Source: Parietichytrium sp. I65-24A
Taxonomy: Eukaryota; Sar; Bigyra; Thraustochytrida; Thraustochytriidae
DNA length: 64,000 bases
NCBI GenBank assembly: GCA_012862575.1
Contig: BLSF01000010.1
Coordinates: forward strand, 1 to 64,000
Direction of reading: 5' to 3'
Position 1 is the stretch's first letter. Each line of letters opens with the position of its first letter. The position numbers and the translations under genes are program-made. Positions 19,012 to 29,500 of this stretch are shown here, piece after piece. The notes under the pieces were generated by a model. It was not told the DNA's origin. It made no database searches and saw nothing but the letters and a program-made list of their open reading frames with translations.

Positions 19012-19661
19012 TGTCGATGATGATGATGATGATGGATGAATGAATGAATGAATGCTCTTCAAATGCAATTGCAATTGCAATGGCTCTCTCTCTTCGGCGT
19101 TCTTGACTGTGTTGGCTTTAATGACGAGTTGGATGAGAACGCGGCAGTGGGAGCGTCGGGGTCTCATTAATTGTTGTTGTTGTTGTTGTTGTTGTTGACC
19201 ATGCTGGTGGAAGGGATTTAAATCTCTTAGTGGGGTTTCGCTCGGCTCTTCTTCCTTTTTCCTGGCAGATTGTTGGTCCATCTGTCAATCGTGTTGAATT
19301 CTGTTCTGAATTCTGAATTAATTCTGAAATGAAGATGCACGTAGGCTACCTTGTGCTACTACTTTCTGTATAGGATGCAGCAGCTGTCAGTGATACGCAC
19401 TGTGAAAGCACCACAGCTGACTACTGTTTGCTATTTGGGCGGTACAGTGCTTGCTAGCACTGGCAGCGAGTGCTATTAGAAAAGTTGCGAGCCAGAAGAG
19501 ACGAAAGAGAGAGGATTTGTGTTAGTGGGGTGTCAGAAGTGTCAGACGAGGCAAAACTTTTGGCAGCTGTGAAAGCACAGCAGTTCCCAAACAGAGCACG
19601 AGGCAAGAGCAACAAATTCAACTTTATACGTCGGTCGCTGACTACAAAGCAAGTGGACGGT
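19012..19661. other. Spacer between coiled-coil and TPR genes
   Basis: Contains GAT and AATG tracts (19015-19055), (TTG)n at 19171-19198 and a GAATTCTGTTCTGAATTCTGAATTAATTCTG block near 19295-19328. The reading frame of the TPR gene is open from 19458, so part of this may be coding if an upstream exon exists. Confidence 0.45.
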
Positions 19662-21356
19662 ATGAGAGAAACGGAAGATTACGCGCTCAGAGTGGCAGAG
19701 TCGCACGGGCCTTCTTTCGAGTTTGGTACGAGCTCGAAATCCTGTCATGTTTGGACGCAACGCGGCCTGCAACATCTTTTTGCGTACAATCATGAGGAGG
19801 CGATATGGTGCTGCCAGCGCGCATTGGAATCTGATCCTGAGGCATCGCTCCCGATGCTGCTGATATCGTATTCGAATGGGGTCAACTACAACAACGGCGC
19901 GTGCGAAGAAAAGTCAGGAGCGTTTCCGTCGAACGCGGACGCAGTAAAGTACGCCGCGCTTGGACATGCCGCTGCGAATAAAGATGGTAGCCGCGCAACA
20001 ACTGTGGAAAAGGGGCTGGCGGCGGCGATCTCTTTGCGATCCAGCTCGCCGGGACCGGAGTCGCTCGAGGACACAGAGGAGCAGGAGGCCGCACGTGCAC
20101 GTCTCAACAGCGCTTTCGCTCGGCATATGCAGGTCGTATTTGAGGAGCATGCGGACAACGCAGATGTTGCTTTTTTCTACGTGGAGGCGATGCTAAACTT
20201 GCATCCGTGGAAGCTTTTCGACAAGGATGGCTCCCCCCGCACCGAGTCTGAAGCTTTTGTTGGAACGCTGCAGCTCATTTCGCAGTTGCAAAACTGCTTG
20301 AAGAGGCATCCTAATCACATTGGTCTCCTTCATCTGTACATTCACGCGATGGAGATGTCCCCTGACTGTGCAATCGCCAAGCGTGAGGCGCTCCATTTAG
20401 GCGAACTTGTCAAAAATAGCTCCCTGGGCCACCTTAAGCACATGCCTTCGCACATTCTGGTTCAAATTGGGGCTTATGATGAATCCGTCGTATGCAATAT
20501 AGACGCCGTCAGCGTGGACAGAGAGTTTCTGGCCATCCGCGGTCTAGCGAATTTTTATACCATGTACAGATGCCATGACGCACACATGCTCGCTTTCTCT
20601 GCGATGATGGCCGGACAGCGCGATCTCGCCTTGCAATACGCCATCGAGTTAAGAGAAAACCTCATGTCCGACGATGGCCTAGCGTTTATGAGCGAAGGTG
20701 GGATGAGTGACTTTTTGGAAAGCTTTACGCCTATTGAGCTCCACGTTTTGGTGCGTTTTGGAGAGTGGGATTCGATCCTGGATATTAAACCAGTTTCGCC
20801 AGGTTCGCTGTATTTGGCATATAACGGGACCCTCCACTTTGCACGAGGGTTGGCGCATGCCGCCTTAGGCCGACCTGATCTCGCAAGGCTTGAGTTGTCC
20901 GAGTTTTCAAACATTTTTGAGCAGGTCCCTGAGTCGCGGACTTTGTTCAACAATAAAGTGAGGGACATTCTTCAAGTCGCGGACCAAGTTCTAAGAGGCG
21001 AAATTTTGTACCGGGAACAGCGATTTGAGGAGGCGTTCCATCACCTGCGTAGAGCAGTTGAGCTGGATGACAACTTGCCTTACGACGAGCCTTGGGGTTG
21101 GCTCATGCCAGCACGCCATCCGCTCGGTGCACTTCTGTTGGAACACGGATCTCTCGGCGAAGCCATTGACGTCTTTCATGAGGACCTAAGGCGATACCCT
21201 CGAAATATCTGGTCGCTTCGAGGCCTGGCACTGTGTTCTGAACAGGGTAAAGAAGTGCTGGAAGACGATATCCAAGCCGACTTGGACACAGCGCAGCGTA
21301 TAGCCACCGTCAAAGTGCACGCACCTTGCTTTTGCGCTCGCTCGTTCGTGAAATAG
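19662..21356 (+). CDS. TPR-repeat protein with GLLHLYIHAME / HMPSHI signature
   Basis: The first in-frame ATG (19662) gives 564 residues; the frame is open back to 19458 but only with GTG, so an upstream exon is possible. The protein is helical throughout with TPR-type repeats (residues ~28-60, HVWTQRGLQHLFAYNHEEAI, and several towards the C-terminus such as LRRAVELDDNLPYDE and LGEAIDVFHEDLRRYPRN). It has two motifs recurring in a family of bacterial and protist TPR proteins: HPNHIGLLHLYIHAME (216-231) and GHLKHMPSHI (ending ~265), whose conserved histidines may bind metal. No signal peptide or membrane segment is visible. The biochemical role of the family is unknown to me. It faces the GH3 gene with only 60 bp between stops. 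Confidence 0.85.
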   Translation: MRETEDYALRVAESHGPSFEFGTSSKSCHVWTQRGLQHLFAYNHEEAIWCCQRALESDPEASLPMLLISYSNGVNYNNGACEEKSGAFPSNADAVKYAALGHAAANKDGSRATTVEKGLAAAISLRSSSPGPESLEDTEEQEAARARLNSAFARHMQVVFEEHADNADVAFFYVEAMLNLHPWKLFDKDGSPRTESEAFVGTLQLISQLQNCLKRHPNHIGLLHLYIHAMEMSPDCAIAKREALHLGELVKNSSLGHLKHMPSHILVQIGAYDESVVCNIDAVSVDREFLAIRGLANFYTMYRCHDAHMLAFSAMMAGQRDLALQYAIELRENLMSDDGLAFMSEGGMSDFLESFTPIELHVLVRFGEWDSILDIKPVSPGSLYLAYNGTLHFARGLAHAALGRPDLARLELSEFSNIFEQVPESRTLFNNKVRDILQVADQVLRGEILYREQRFEEAFHHLRRAVELDDNLPYDEPWGWLMPARHPLGALLLEHGSLGEAIDVFHEDLRRYPRNIWSLRGLALCSEQGKEVLEDDIQADLDTAQRIATVKVHAPCFCARSFVK

Positions 21357-21416
21357 ATGTGCCAGATTTTGGATAAATCACAATTTAACTATTTTTTCTC
21401 TGTTCTTATTTTACTA

Positions 21417-23618
21417 TTAGAAGGAGATTGGATAACTCAAATGAATTTCATCGACTGAAGATCCAATCAAAAGGCGGTACTTGCACGACTGGTCTGGATA
21501 CACCCACTTGTTCTTGGCCGCGCTCCACTCTGCAATAGCATCAAATTCAAAACTTAATCTTACTGTGGCCGCACCGCCTGCCTGAAGCCACTTCTTGCTG
21601 AAGTCAATCAGTTTCTTTGGTGGTCGCAGCGAAGATGTACGGCTTTGGCATTGGGATCTTTCGAGATACAACTGTGCAACCACCGAGTCATCGCGCTCGC
21701 CAGTGTTCTCCACTTCGATCTCAACGTACCAACGATTGGGCTCTTGCAAATGCAGAGGTGTCTCAGGTAACGATTTCCACTTGAAGGTGGTGTACGTGAG
21801 TCCGAAACCAAAGGAGAACATGGGCTTGACACCGTTGTGATTGTACCAGCGGTAGCCCGTCAAAAGTCCCTCAGAGTAGTTTACCTTCAGGTTTACTCCT
21901 GGATATTGATCTGGTGTAAAGTGCATCATTGTCTTCTCGAACGGAATGGTGAATGGTAAACGGCCCTGTGGTGGTATGATTCCAAGGAGGTTATCCGCTA
22001 GCGCGTTGCCGAGTTGCTCCCCTGGCATGAACATTAATTGCACCGCTTCAACGCTGTCGATCCAAGGTAACAGAACTGGGCCAGGACAAATGCCAATAAC
22101 AATAATGGGTGCTGACGAGTCAGCTCGTTGCCGAGCATGAGTGACATTCGAGACAAGATCCTCCTGGTCAAAGTAAAGTGACTGACGGTCGTCCCCCTCT
22201 GCAGACGTCGTCGCCAGGACGATGACTATAGCAGACGCTCCTTGTACCGTGCTTTCGATGGAGGAGGCATCTTTACCATCATTATATACTACCGCTTGCG
22301 CACCGAATGCATCAGTGATACCTTCGAGCGCAGTGACGCCGCGGCCACTGTCATTCACAGTTCCCGAGCCGCCGCCGACAAAGTAGTTCTTCGAGTTGGC
22401 TGCGACCCCAAACACAGCAATGCCGCTCTTTCCGGTCTGGAGAGGCAAGACGGCACCATCATTCTTGAGCAACACGGAGCCCGTCGCAGCCACTCGGCGC
22501 GCCAGAGTCCTATGACTCTCGGTTGAGGCGTCTTTGGCTATTTGGCAGTCCGCGCTTTGAGAGAGGGTGACGTTGGCCTTCTTCATCGAGTTGAGGACGC
22601 GCTTGGCGGAGGCCGCCACCGCCAAGCGCACGGTTTTATCATTTCGAGCAAGTGTCTCCAACTTGGAGCCAAAGTAGTTATCATTCGGCATCTCCTGATC
22701 CAAACCGGCTAGCACTGCATCCCTGGTGGAGTGCGTCGCAAACCAGTCGCTCATAACGAAGCCTTCAAAGCCCCACTCCTCCTTCAGCTTAGTCTTGAGC
22801 AGCGCCTCGTTCTCGCACGCGTATTTACCCCCTACCTTGTTGTATGAGCACATGAACGAAAGCACTCCGGCGTCCACGGCAGCTTTGAACGGCGGGAGGT
22901 ACAGCTCGTTGAGCGCCACCGCGTCCACGGTCACGTCCACCGCGTTTCTGTCCTTCTCCTGGTTGTTGAGCGCAAAGTGCTTGGCGCACGCCATCATCCC
23001 CGGCTTCACTTGCAAGCCTCGCACCACCGCCCGTGTCAGCTTTGCGCCGAGTACCGGGTCTTCTCCGCTCAGATACTCAAACGTTCTGCCATTGGAAGGC
23101 ACTCTGAGCACGTTCAGACCCGGGCCTAGCACCACATTCGCCCCCTTGTCCGCGAACTCTTCCGCAATTGCCATCGCCCAAGCGCCGCCAAGTCCCGCGT
23201 CGAATGTCGCCGCAACGCTTAGCGCGCAGGGGAAGGCAGTGGAAGCATCTTTTGGGCCCCGAAAACCCTGCGGCCCATCGTTCATGCGGATCTCGCCCGA
23301 TTGCAGAGAGGCCACCGCGGGAACGAAGCCAGTGTACCCACATGAGGATTTGCTGCCGTGCATGAGCTGCAAGTTGTCTGATGGAAGGTCATCGTCGCCA
23401 CCGTGCTTGCTTCGGTCCGGGAACAGCCATCGCTTGCCAGCCCACAAAACGCCAAAAACCAGCGCCACTGCGGCCAAGCGAAGGGCCCACGCGCGAGCAT
23501 GCAGAGAGGGGCCGCGAGTGCCGGCTTGCCGACGATGTTCCTGCTCTTGCTCTTGCTCTTGCTGCCGATGATCATTGCTCAAGAGAGCCTCCTCATTTGA
23601 GTCGCTCCGGTCGCCCAT
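21417..23618 (-). CDS. GH3-family beta-glucosidase, type II membrane-anchored
   Basis: The product is 733 residues. After a Gln/Glu-rich cytoplasmic N-terminus (QEQEQEQEHRRQ), residues ~41-61 form a signal anchor (WALRLAAVALVFGVLWAG), so the enzyme should face the lumen or outside. The GH3 TIM-barrel shows NDGPQGFR, GPGLNVLRVP, KHFALNNQE, SYNKVGG and the nucleophile segment EGFVMSDWFATH with Asp291. The second alpha/beta domain follows (SVLLKNDGAVLPL, GSGTVN, MPGEQLGNALADNLLG, GRLPFTIP), then a fibronectin III-like domain (SFGFGLTYTTF ... VENTGERDDSVVAQLYL). The set is that of beta-glucosidase or related exo-glycosidases releasing terminal beta-glucose from oligosaccharides; exact substrate unknown. 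Catalytic residues look intact. Confidence 0.93.
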   Translation of the reverse strand: MGDRSDSNEEALLSNDHRQQEQEQEQEHRRQAGTRGPSLHARAWALRLAAVALVFGVLWAGKRWLFPDRSKHGGDDDLPSDNLQLMHGSKSSCGYTGFVPAVASLQSGEIRMNDGPQGFRGPKDASTAFPCALSVAATFDAGLGGAWAMAIAEEFADKGANVVLGPGLNVLRVPSNGRTFEYLSGEDPVLGAKLTRAVVRGLQVKPGMMACAKHFALNNQEKDRNAVDVTVDAVALNELYLPPFKAAVDAGVLSFMCSYNKVGGKYACENEALLKTKLKEEWGFEGFVMSDWFATHSTRDAVLAGLDQEMPNDNYFGSKLETLARNDKTVRLAVAASAKRVLNSMKKANVTLSQSADCQIAKDASTESHRTLARRVAATGSVLLKNDGAVLPLQTGKSGIAVFGVAANSKNYFVGGGSGTVNDSGRGVTALEGITDAFGAQAVVYNDGKDASSIESTVQGASAIVIVLATTSAEGDDRQSLYFDQEDLVSNVTHARQRADSSAPIIVIGICPGPVLLPWIDSVEAVQLMFMPGEQLGNALADNLLGIIPPQGRLPFTIPFEKTMMHFTPDQYPGVNLKVNYSEGLLTGYRWYNHNGVKPMFSFGFGLTYTTFKWKSLPETPLHLQEPNRWYVEIEVENTGERDDSVVAQLYLERSQCQSRTSSLRPPKKLIDFSKKWLQAGGAATVRLSFEFDAIAEWSAAKNKWVYPDQSCKYRLLIGSSVDEIHLSYPISF

Positions 23619-24420
23619 CTTCTCAACTCCTTAGTGCCAGCCCCAGCTTCCTCGTCGTCACAGCCTTTTCTCCACTCTCACGTACAGCACAGTACACCTT
23701 GGACGCTGAGACGATTTGAAGATACAAGATACAAGATAGATAGGCCACCTCGTCCGCCCTCGGTCTGCTACGGTCGTGCTTCTCTTGCCTTCTCGCGCCG
23801 CTGGCCAACGAAGCGATGCAGTAGCTCCTGTTGTCCGATCCAATCGGTATACGCTCCTTCTCGCGTTGGCAGCAACGATCTGTTGGTGTTGGTGCTCACT
23901 GTCAGTACTCGACAGATGGTCTTCAAAGTTTGGTGATTGATGGCAGTGCATTTCTGACTTGCGAGTCTTCTGAGACTGCCGAGTCAGTGAATCATCACAA
24001 TCATCACAATCATCACGCAGTGTCCTTTGCTTTTCTTCTCTTCTTTTATCTTTTCTTGTATAAATTCTTCGTTCTTCAAATTGAAAGTTCGAACGAGTTC
24101 ACGAGTTCGCTCATGATGATGAACACAGTCAACTTTCGAAACACTGATTCACAGAATTCACAGAGAGAAACTTTCAGAACAGAATTTTACAAAGACTTCC
24201 CACTCGTGCACTGTTCATGAAAAGATACTTACAAGATACGGATAGGGACAGGCTATCTCTCTCTACTAGAGGACACTTACTAGCAACCATGCTATATCCA
24301 TATATATATATTCAGAGAGCTAATCTAGTTAGAATACACTGTGCCGCCTGTTCTTGTGTCAGTTGCACGACTTCCCTTGGGCGGCATTCGCGTACCGGAC
24401 ACTCGAATCGCAGACAGAAA

Positions 24421-24445
24421 GGTACTGAGCACTGTACTCAGTACC
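24421..24445. repeat. Inverted repeat GGTACTGAG-7-CTCAGTACC
   Basis: Perfect 9-bp arms separated by CACTGTA, containing one exact copy of the recurrent 11-mer GTACTCAGTAC (24434-24444), followed by ACTCGAGTACTCGAGTACTT. It lies ~190 bp upstream of the RWD gene. Confidence 0.8.
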
Positions 24446-24564
24446 ACTCGAGTACTCGAGTACTTCACCGAGGACGCGCGCGCTGGGTCTGTTATTATTT
24501 GTGTATTGCTAATTTGCTAGTTAGTTTGAGGCCGACCTGTTTGGCGGCGGAGAATGCAGTGAGA

Positions 24565-24619
24565 TATACAGGACATACGGGACATACAGAACATACAGAA
24601 CATACGGGACATACAGGAC
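24565..24619 (+). repeat. 9-bp tandem repeat (ACATACRGR) before the RWD gene ATG
   Basis: About six copies of ACATACAGG/ACATACGGG/ACATACAGA run up to 10 bp before the ATG at 24629, so they probably form the mRNA leader. Confidence 0.75.
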
Positions 24620-24628
24620 ACGGGCGAT

Positions 24629-26083
24629 ATGGAAGAGGTCGACAAGATGGAGGATCTCAATCTCAATGATGAGGTCGATGGCGAGCAAGCAGCGGAGAAT
24701 GCAGAGAATGCAGAGAATGCAGAGAATGTGAAATGGACGAGAGAGCAGGCGGTGGAATTCGACCGAGAGAGTATCAAACAAGTGGTCTATGCGCATCATG
24801 TGAAGGCGTGGAACAGCGAATTCTGCATATTGGTGTCGCACAAGACGGCGTACCGCAGGGTCGTGCTCAAGCTGCTGTTTCCGCCGGGATACCCGCAGCA
24901 AATCGCGAATGTGGAACTCTCCAGCGAGCTTTTGCCGAACAAGTTGGTGCAAAAGCTGCAGAGCAAGTTGGAAGAGGAGCTCGCGAAACCGGAGAATGCA
25001 GCAAAACCGCAGGTCGCTCGCGCGTATACTTACTTGGATGAGATCGTGCATGAGAATAGGCTGTTGTACGCCACGCCGGAGATACGCAAGAGCATTGCTC
25101 TGAGCAACGCGGCGCCCGCGTTTACGCTGGGGGTGAACGAAAAGCTAGGGTTAGTCAAGATAAAGGCAAGTTGCGGCAAGTATAGCCTCGCAGCCAGCAT
25201 CACAGTCCCAGATGAATATCCCGCGGAGCCAGTGCAGGTAGGCATCTCCAAGTGCAGTTTCCCGGAGAGTGTTTGGAGCGTTTATCTCCTCCAAGCACGC
25301 GAAGTTGCTCGCAAATGTCAGCTCGGAGTGTCAGTAGAAGAGGCCGTGCGGCAGGCCACGACTGCAACTGGTGCTCGGGGAATGCACAGTGTCTCGGTCA
25401 AGCAACCTGAGCACCATATTACTGCATCAAGTCTACACGACATGAAAGGCGACGTCAAGTTCCTCAAGCAAGCTACCGATTTACGAAGCGTCAACAGCAG
25501 TTATAACAAGATGCTACACAAATTCGAGTATAGCACGCAAATCCGCCGAGCAGCTCGCAGGGAACTCAAGAAGCGCTCCAAGGCTGAAGAGGAGAGGGAA
25601 CTTGAGCAACAGCGACAAGAGGCGGAGTCGCTGGAGAAAGAGCAGATGAAGGAGTGGAAGCGGGTGATGGGCATGTCTGAGGACGGTCCCCAGCGATCTA
25701 TTTTTGCAATCGTGGAGTTCCTCACGCATGGGTTTCTATTTCGGCTTCCGGCCGAAACCTCCCCGATCTCTGGCAAAAAGGTGTTTCCCGCCGATCCCAA
25801 TGTACTTGCCGAGCTGATTGCGAAGCAAAAGAAGAATCGCCCAGTGCGAATTCCCACGTGCGGGTGCTTCTTCATTTACAGCGAACTCGGCGACTTTCTC
25901 ACTCAACCACCGTTTGGGAAGCCATGCCCGCGAGAAGCTTGTGGGGGTATCGTCGTTCAGCATCCGGATTGGCCCGATGATATTAAAAAACTTGAAAAGG
26001 CTTGGGCAATGAAGATGGCTCATGAGAGGGAGGTTTCCGAGGTATCCGACATGTTTGGACTCAGCGATGAATTTCAAAAGTGA
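24629..26083 (+). CDS. RWD-domain protein with C-terminal cysteine cluster
   Basis: 484 residues from ATG. After an acidic start with an AENAENAENAEN repeat, residues ~40-148 look like an RWD domain (FPPGYPQQIANVEL, the conserved Y-P core, then a long helix). Residues ~160-235 show a second RWD-like strand pattern (ITVPDEYPAEPVQV). A charged coiled coil spans ~300-345. The C-terminal part has a compact Cys cluster (CGC at 411-413, CPREACGG at 433-440) within TQPPFGKPCP...HPDWPDDIKKLEKAWA, which looks like a degenerate zinc-binding or RING-like fold lacking the full set of ligands. RWD proteins act in ubiquitin ligation, translation control (GCN2/GIR2) or kinetochores; which applies is unknown. 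No membrane segment. It faces the SRPK gene tail to tail. Confidence 0.75.
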   Translation: MEEVDKMEDLNLNDEVDGEQAAENAENAENAENVKWTREQAVEFDRESIKQVVYAHHVKAWNSEFCILVSHKTAYRRVVLKLLFPPGYPQQIANVELSSELLPNKLVQKLQSKLEEELAKPENAAKPQVARAYTYLDEIVHENRLLYATPEIRKSIALSNAAPAFTLGVNEKLGLVKIKASCGKYSLAASITVPDEYPAEPVQVGISKCSFPESVWSVYLLQAREVARKCQLGVSVEEAVRQATTATGARGMHSVSVKQPEHHITASSLHDMKGDVKFLKQATDLRSVNSSYNKMLHKFEYSTQIRRAARRELKKRSKAEEERELEQQRQEAESLEKEQMKEWKRVMGMSEDGPQRSIFAIVEFLTHGFLFRLPAETSPISGKKVFPADPNVLAELIAKQKKNRPVRIPTCGCFFIYSELGDFLTQPPFGKPCPREACGGIVVQHPDWPDDIKKLEKAWAMKMAHEREVSEVSDMFGLSDEFQK

Positions 26084-26570
26084 ATTTGGGGCAAGTGGAG
26101 CCACGAGGCCACGAGTGTAGCGAGAAAAAACAAACCCTATTGGAAGGTAGAGTGAATTTGGGGCTGTGCGCTTTCCCTTTTCATCTTCCAGATACTTTCA
26201 AAAAAGAGACAGCAGTTTCCGGAGCAGGCTGGATTCCACAAAATATTTAATTCGATGCAACGTTCTATTTATGAGAGAAGAAGAAAGACATTTTCCCATC
26301 TGTTCGGAAGATTCTCAGCGGTTCGAACAGATGGAAGATTCTGAGCGAACACGCACTGATTGTCAGCTGACCGGGTCCGTGATCACAGGAACGCAAGCAG
26401 CAAGCCAGTCTAAGGATAAGGACTGAGGGAGGGAGGGAGGACGAGAGGACGAGAGGAAACAGCCAACAACTGATTGACTCTGAAGACAAGATTTGCAAAC
26501 TACTCAATTACCTCGGAAAACGAGTTTTTAAACAAAGTGCACATTGTCCTTTAATACAGAACCAAATTCA
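26084..26570. other. Convergent 3' spacer
   Basis: 487 bp between the RWD and SRPK stop codons. Contains GAGGGAGGGAGGGAGG and GACGAGAGGACGAGAGG near 26425-26455. No gene is seen. Confidence 0.55.
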
Positions 26571-29500
26571 TCAACCACTTGTAGAAGAAACTCTGCTGGA
26601 CGCGCCCCTTGCATTCGCTGAAGAGTCTGCCTTTGCCCTCAAGCTCGTGTCTGCCACAGGATCGTCGGTAGAACGGAGCCAACTGTGCTGTAAGCAGTCC
26701 ATCGCGGTAGCACGATTGTTCGGGTCACACTGCAGCATTCCGGACAGGAAGGAGGCAAATTCTTTTGCAGAGGGTTCCGGAAAACTGTACTTCTCCGTGA
26801 GAACTTCCACAAGCGGCCAATACTTGAGATTGGCAATATGCTTCAGCTTGCCCTTCTTGTTGAAGTACGTTTTGGAGTTTTTACCAGAGAGCGCAAAATT
26901 CTTTGGCATTTCACCGAGGACTTCAATGATCAAGGCAAGGTGGTCTTCATCGCGATCGTAGTTTTGTCCTTCTTTCGGATCAAAGAGAAGATCTCCCGTG
27001 GCAAGCTCAAAGATTACGCAACCCAAGGACCAGATGTCTGCGGGAGTGTCGTAACCGGCGCCAATGATGACCTCAGGACAGCGATACTGACGGGTTTGGA
27101 TGTCCTCAGAAAAGTGTTTATGTGTCCAGCACGCATTTCCCAGATCAACAACCTTACATACTACCTCAGACGGCTTGCTTCCAGTGATGTCCACGGCCTG
27201 GAGGCCAACCTGGCGAATGCCTAGTGCACTTGGTGGCAAAGGCTTTTTCTTTGCTGCCAGCGCAGCAACAGACTTGGAGCCCTTCGGCCCAGTTCGCCTT
27301 TTCGTCGCAACGGCGCTTGCGGCGGGCGTCGATCCAGCATACTCGGTCGTAGCCGTTCCAGATTCGCTTCCAACACTGGGTGGCTCTTCCGCGGTCTTCA
27401 TAGAGGCGGACGATTTGAGACTGTGGCTGCGATTGGCAGGCGTCGGTTTGTACGAGAAACTCCGTTTGGTCGAGGAGGTGTCTACCATGAGACCGTTAAA
27501 TGACGAACGTGAATCACCGGCCTCCTTTGCATGGGATTTCGAAGAGGGATGCTTCGGAGATAAAGTACGCGACATGGCTCGTGCAGACCCATTCGATGCG
27601 GCCTTAGAATCTTGTAGATGGTGCTGAGATCTGGACCAATCTTGGTCCTGCAAACCTAACTCGCGGAACTTGACCCTTTGTTCCTCGATATCATTCGGAA
27701 AGGTGGGCAATATTGAGAACGCAAAAAGACGTTCTTTCAGTGAGCGAAGATGTTCGCTTGCGACCCTTAGACCCCGCAAATGGCCAGAGTACTCGTTCTT
27801 CCGAAGCTGCGTCCCGGTGCGAAACGTTTTGCAAAGTGCGCGCATTAAGGTGGCGTTCGGGACCTCTCTGGGTTTTTGCTTATTGGCGCTCACTGCGGAG
27901 CGATAGAGGGCAGCAAGGCGGTTTGCAGTCATATCCTCTGTGGCATATTCAAGCGGCAAAGGGGTGCAGCCAACAAACGCCACACCAAGCTCACTGGACG
28001 CCTCCAATGCCTCCAAGAGATGGGTTAGACACCTTTCGTCGCACTTTACGATCCACTCGCACACAATCTGATTATCTGCATTTTGGCCTTTCACTGGCAC
28101 CGGCGGGAGACCGACAAGATCAAAGCCGTGTTGGCAAGCTCCGAGGAACACATTGGCAACACCATTGGCTTCAGACTTGCCTCTGCCTCGGATAAGGCAC
28201 GAGCCGTGCTCTAGAACACGCTTGTGCTTGTTGCTATACAAGCACAAATCCCACTGCGCAAAATGCGAATGCGGTTCACTCTTATCAGCACGACTGGACG
28301 CGTCCCCGGAAACACCGCTTGGCTTCCCGAAAGCCTTCTCCATCAAGCTGTATGGCACCTCCATTGCAACTTTGCACGCAAATTTCTCGTTGATCATTTC
28401 TGCCTCCTCTCCGTCTGCCACATCTCGAGCAGGCTTGAGCGCGTATTGTTTAAGCGATTTGACGTGCTGCCGCCCGTTCGGAAAGCTGGTAAAGTTGCCT
28501 TGAAGCAGGTATTCGTACCACTGGTGAGCCGGGTCATCCGAGCACGGAGGGAATGACACGGCAGGCCACAGTTCCACAGCGTCGTCCGAAAGCTTGAGCC
28601 CGGAAAATTTTGCGGCAAGCCCATCCGGAGAGGCCTTCTTCTTCCCTATCAGCGCAGCCACAGACACATTCATGGATTTGCGCTGTTGTTGGGGCTTTCC
28701 TGACGACTTGTTTGCGAGAACGGACGTGTCAGACTCGCTAACAGGCGTGGTCGCGGAAGCAGAAGCAAGTGATGAAGCAGACGACATATTTACGCCGTTG
28801 TCAGTTGCAGTTTCTCCAAGCGTGCTTTGGTCTGCAATCGTTGAGTCATCGTCGTCCACAAGCTCCCCTGCGGCGACTTTTTGCGCTCTTTGCTTCTGCT
28901 TTTGCTTGAGCCTCTTCAAAATTTTCTTAAGACGCTTGCGCTCCTCGCCGTCAATTACTCGCCCTTTCTTCCAGAGAGGGTCTGAAGGGTCAGAGGCGAG
29001 ATCGGCTTCTATCTGCTGGATGCGAGCGTCGATCCCAACCATTTTGGGCGGCAATGGAGCGGGAGCGGGGGCTTTGGATCCAGACGATCCGTGGGCCACA
29101 CTTTGTTTTGACTGGCCGACCACCTTCTGCTCACATGCTCGCGCAAAAGCTTTAAGAGACGGGAGCGAGGGAAGAAGTTCGTCTACTACTTTTCCGTTCA
29201 GCCCCGCAATAAGGATGTTTTCAGGCTTGAGGTCGGTGTGGATAATGTGGCACTCTTCATGCAAAAAATGAAGCGCAGTGCAAATTTGGAACGTGATTTG
29301 TCGTACGAGGCGGAGAGGGATGCCGCGATACTTGAAATGTTTGATAAGTGTGAGCAAATTGTCTCCCAAAACTTCAAAGACCATGCAGATATGTTTGCCA
29401 TGCGGCCCTTTGTGAGCAAAGTGGTCAATGAGCTGCACCACAAACACGTCTTCGCTCTGCTTGCCGGTATCAGGATCTCTTGCTTTATCTGCTATAGTTC

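Larger units (their letters stand above)
23619..24628. other. Divergent intergenic region between GH3 and RWD genes
   Basis: Contains GTCAGTACTCG near 23902, CATCACAAT repeats near 23992-24015, TTCACAGAATTCACAG near 24148, TATATATATA near 24300, the inverted repeat GGTACTGAG...CTCAGTACC at 24421-24445, GAGTACTCGAGTAC just after it, and a 9-bp tandem repeat immediately upstream of the RWD gene ATG. No ORF is supported. Confidence 0.5.

Noticed and set aside
17941-19281. 446-codon minus-strand ORF with polyglutamine start, and 251-codon ORF overlapping it
   Set aside because: They lie antisense to the GC-rich coiled-coil frame and owe their openness to composition. They translate to Pro/Ala/Arg/Leu-rich sequence with no domain; the plus frame has a clean heptad pattern.
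22726-23571. 281-codon plus ORF antisense to the GH3 gene
   Set aside because: The GH3 frame has intact catalytic motifs on the other strand; this is a shadow.
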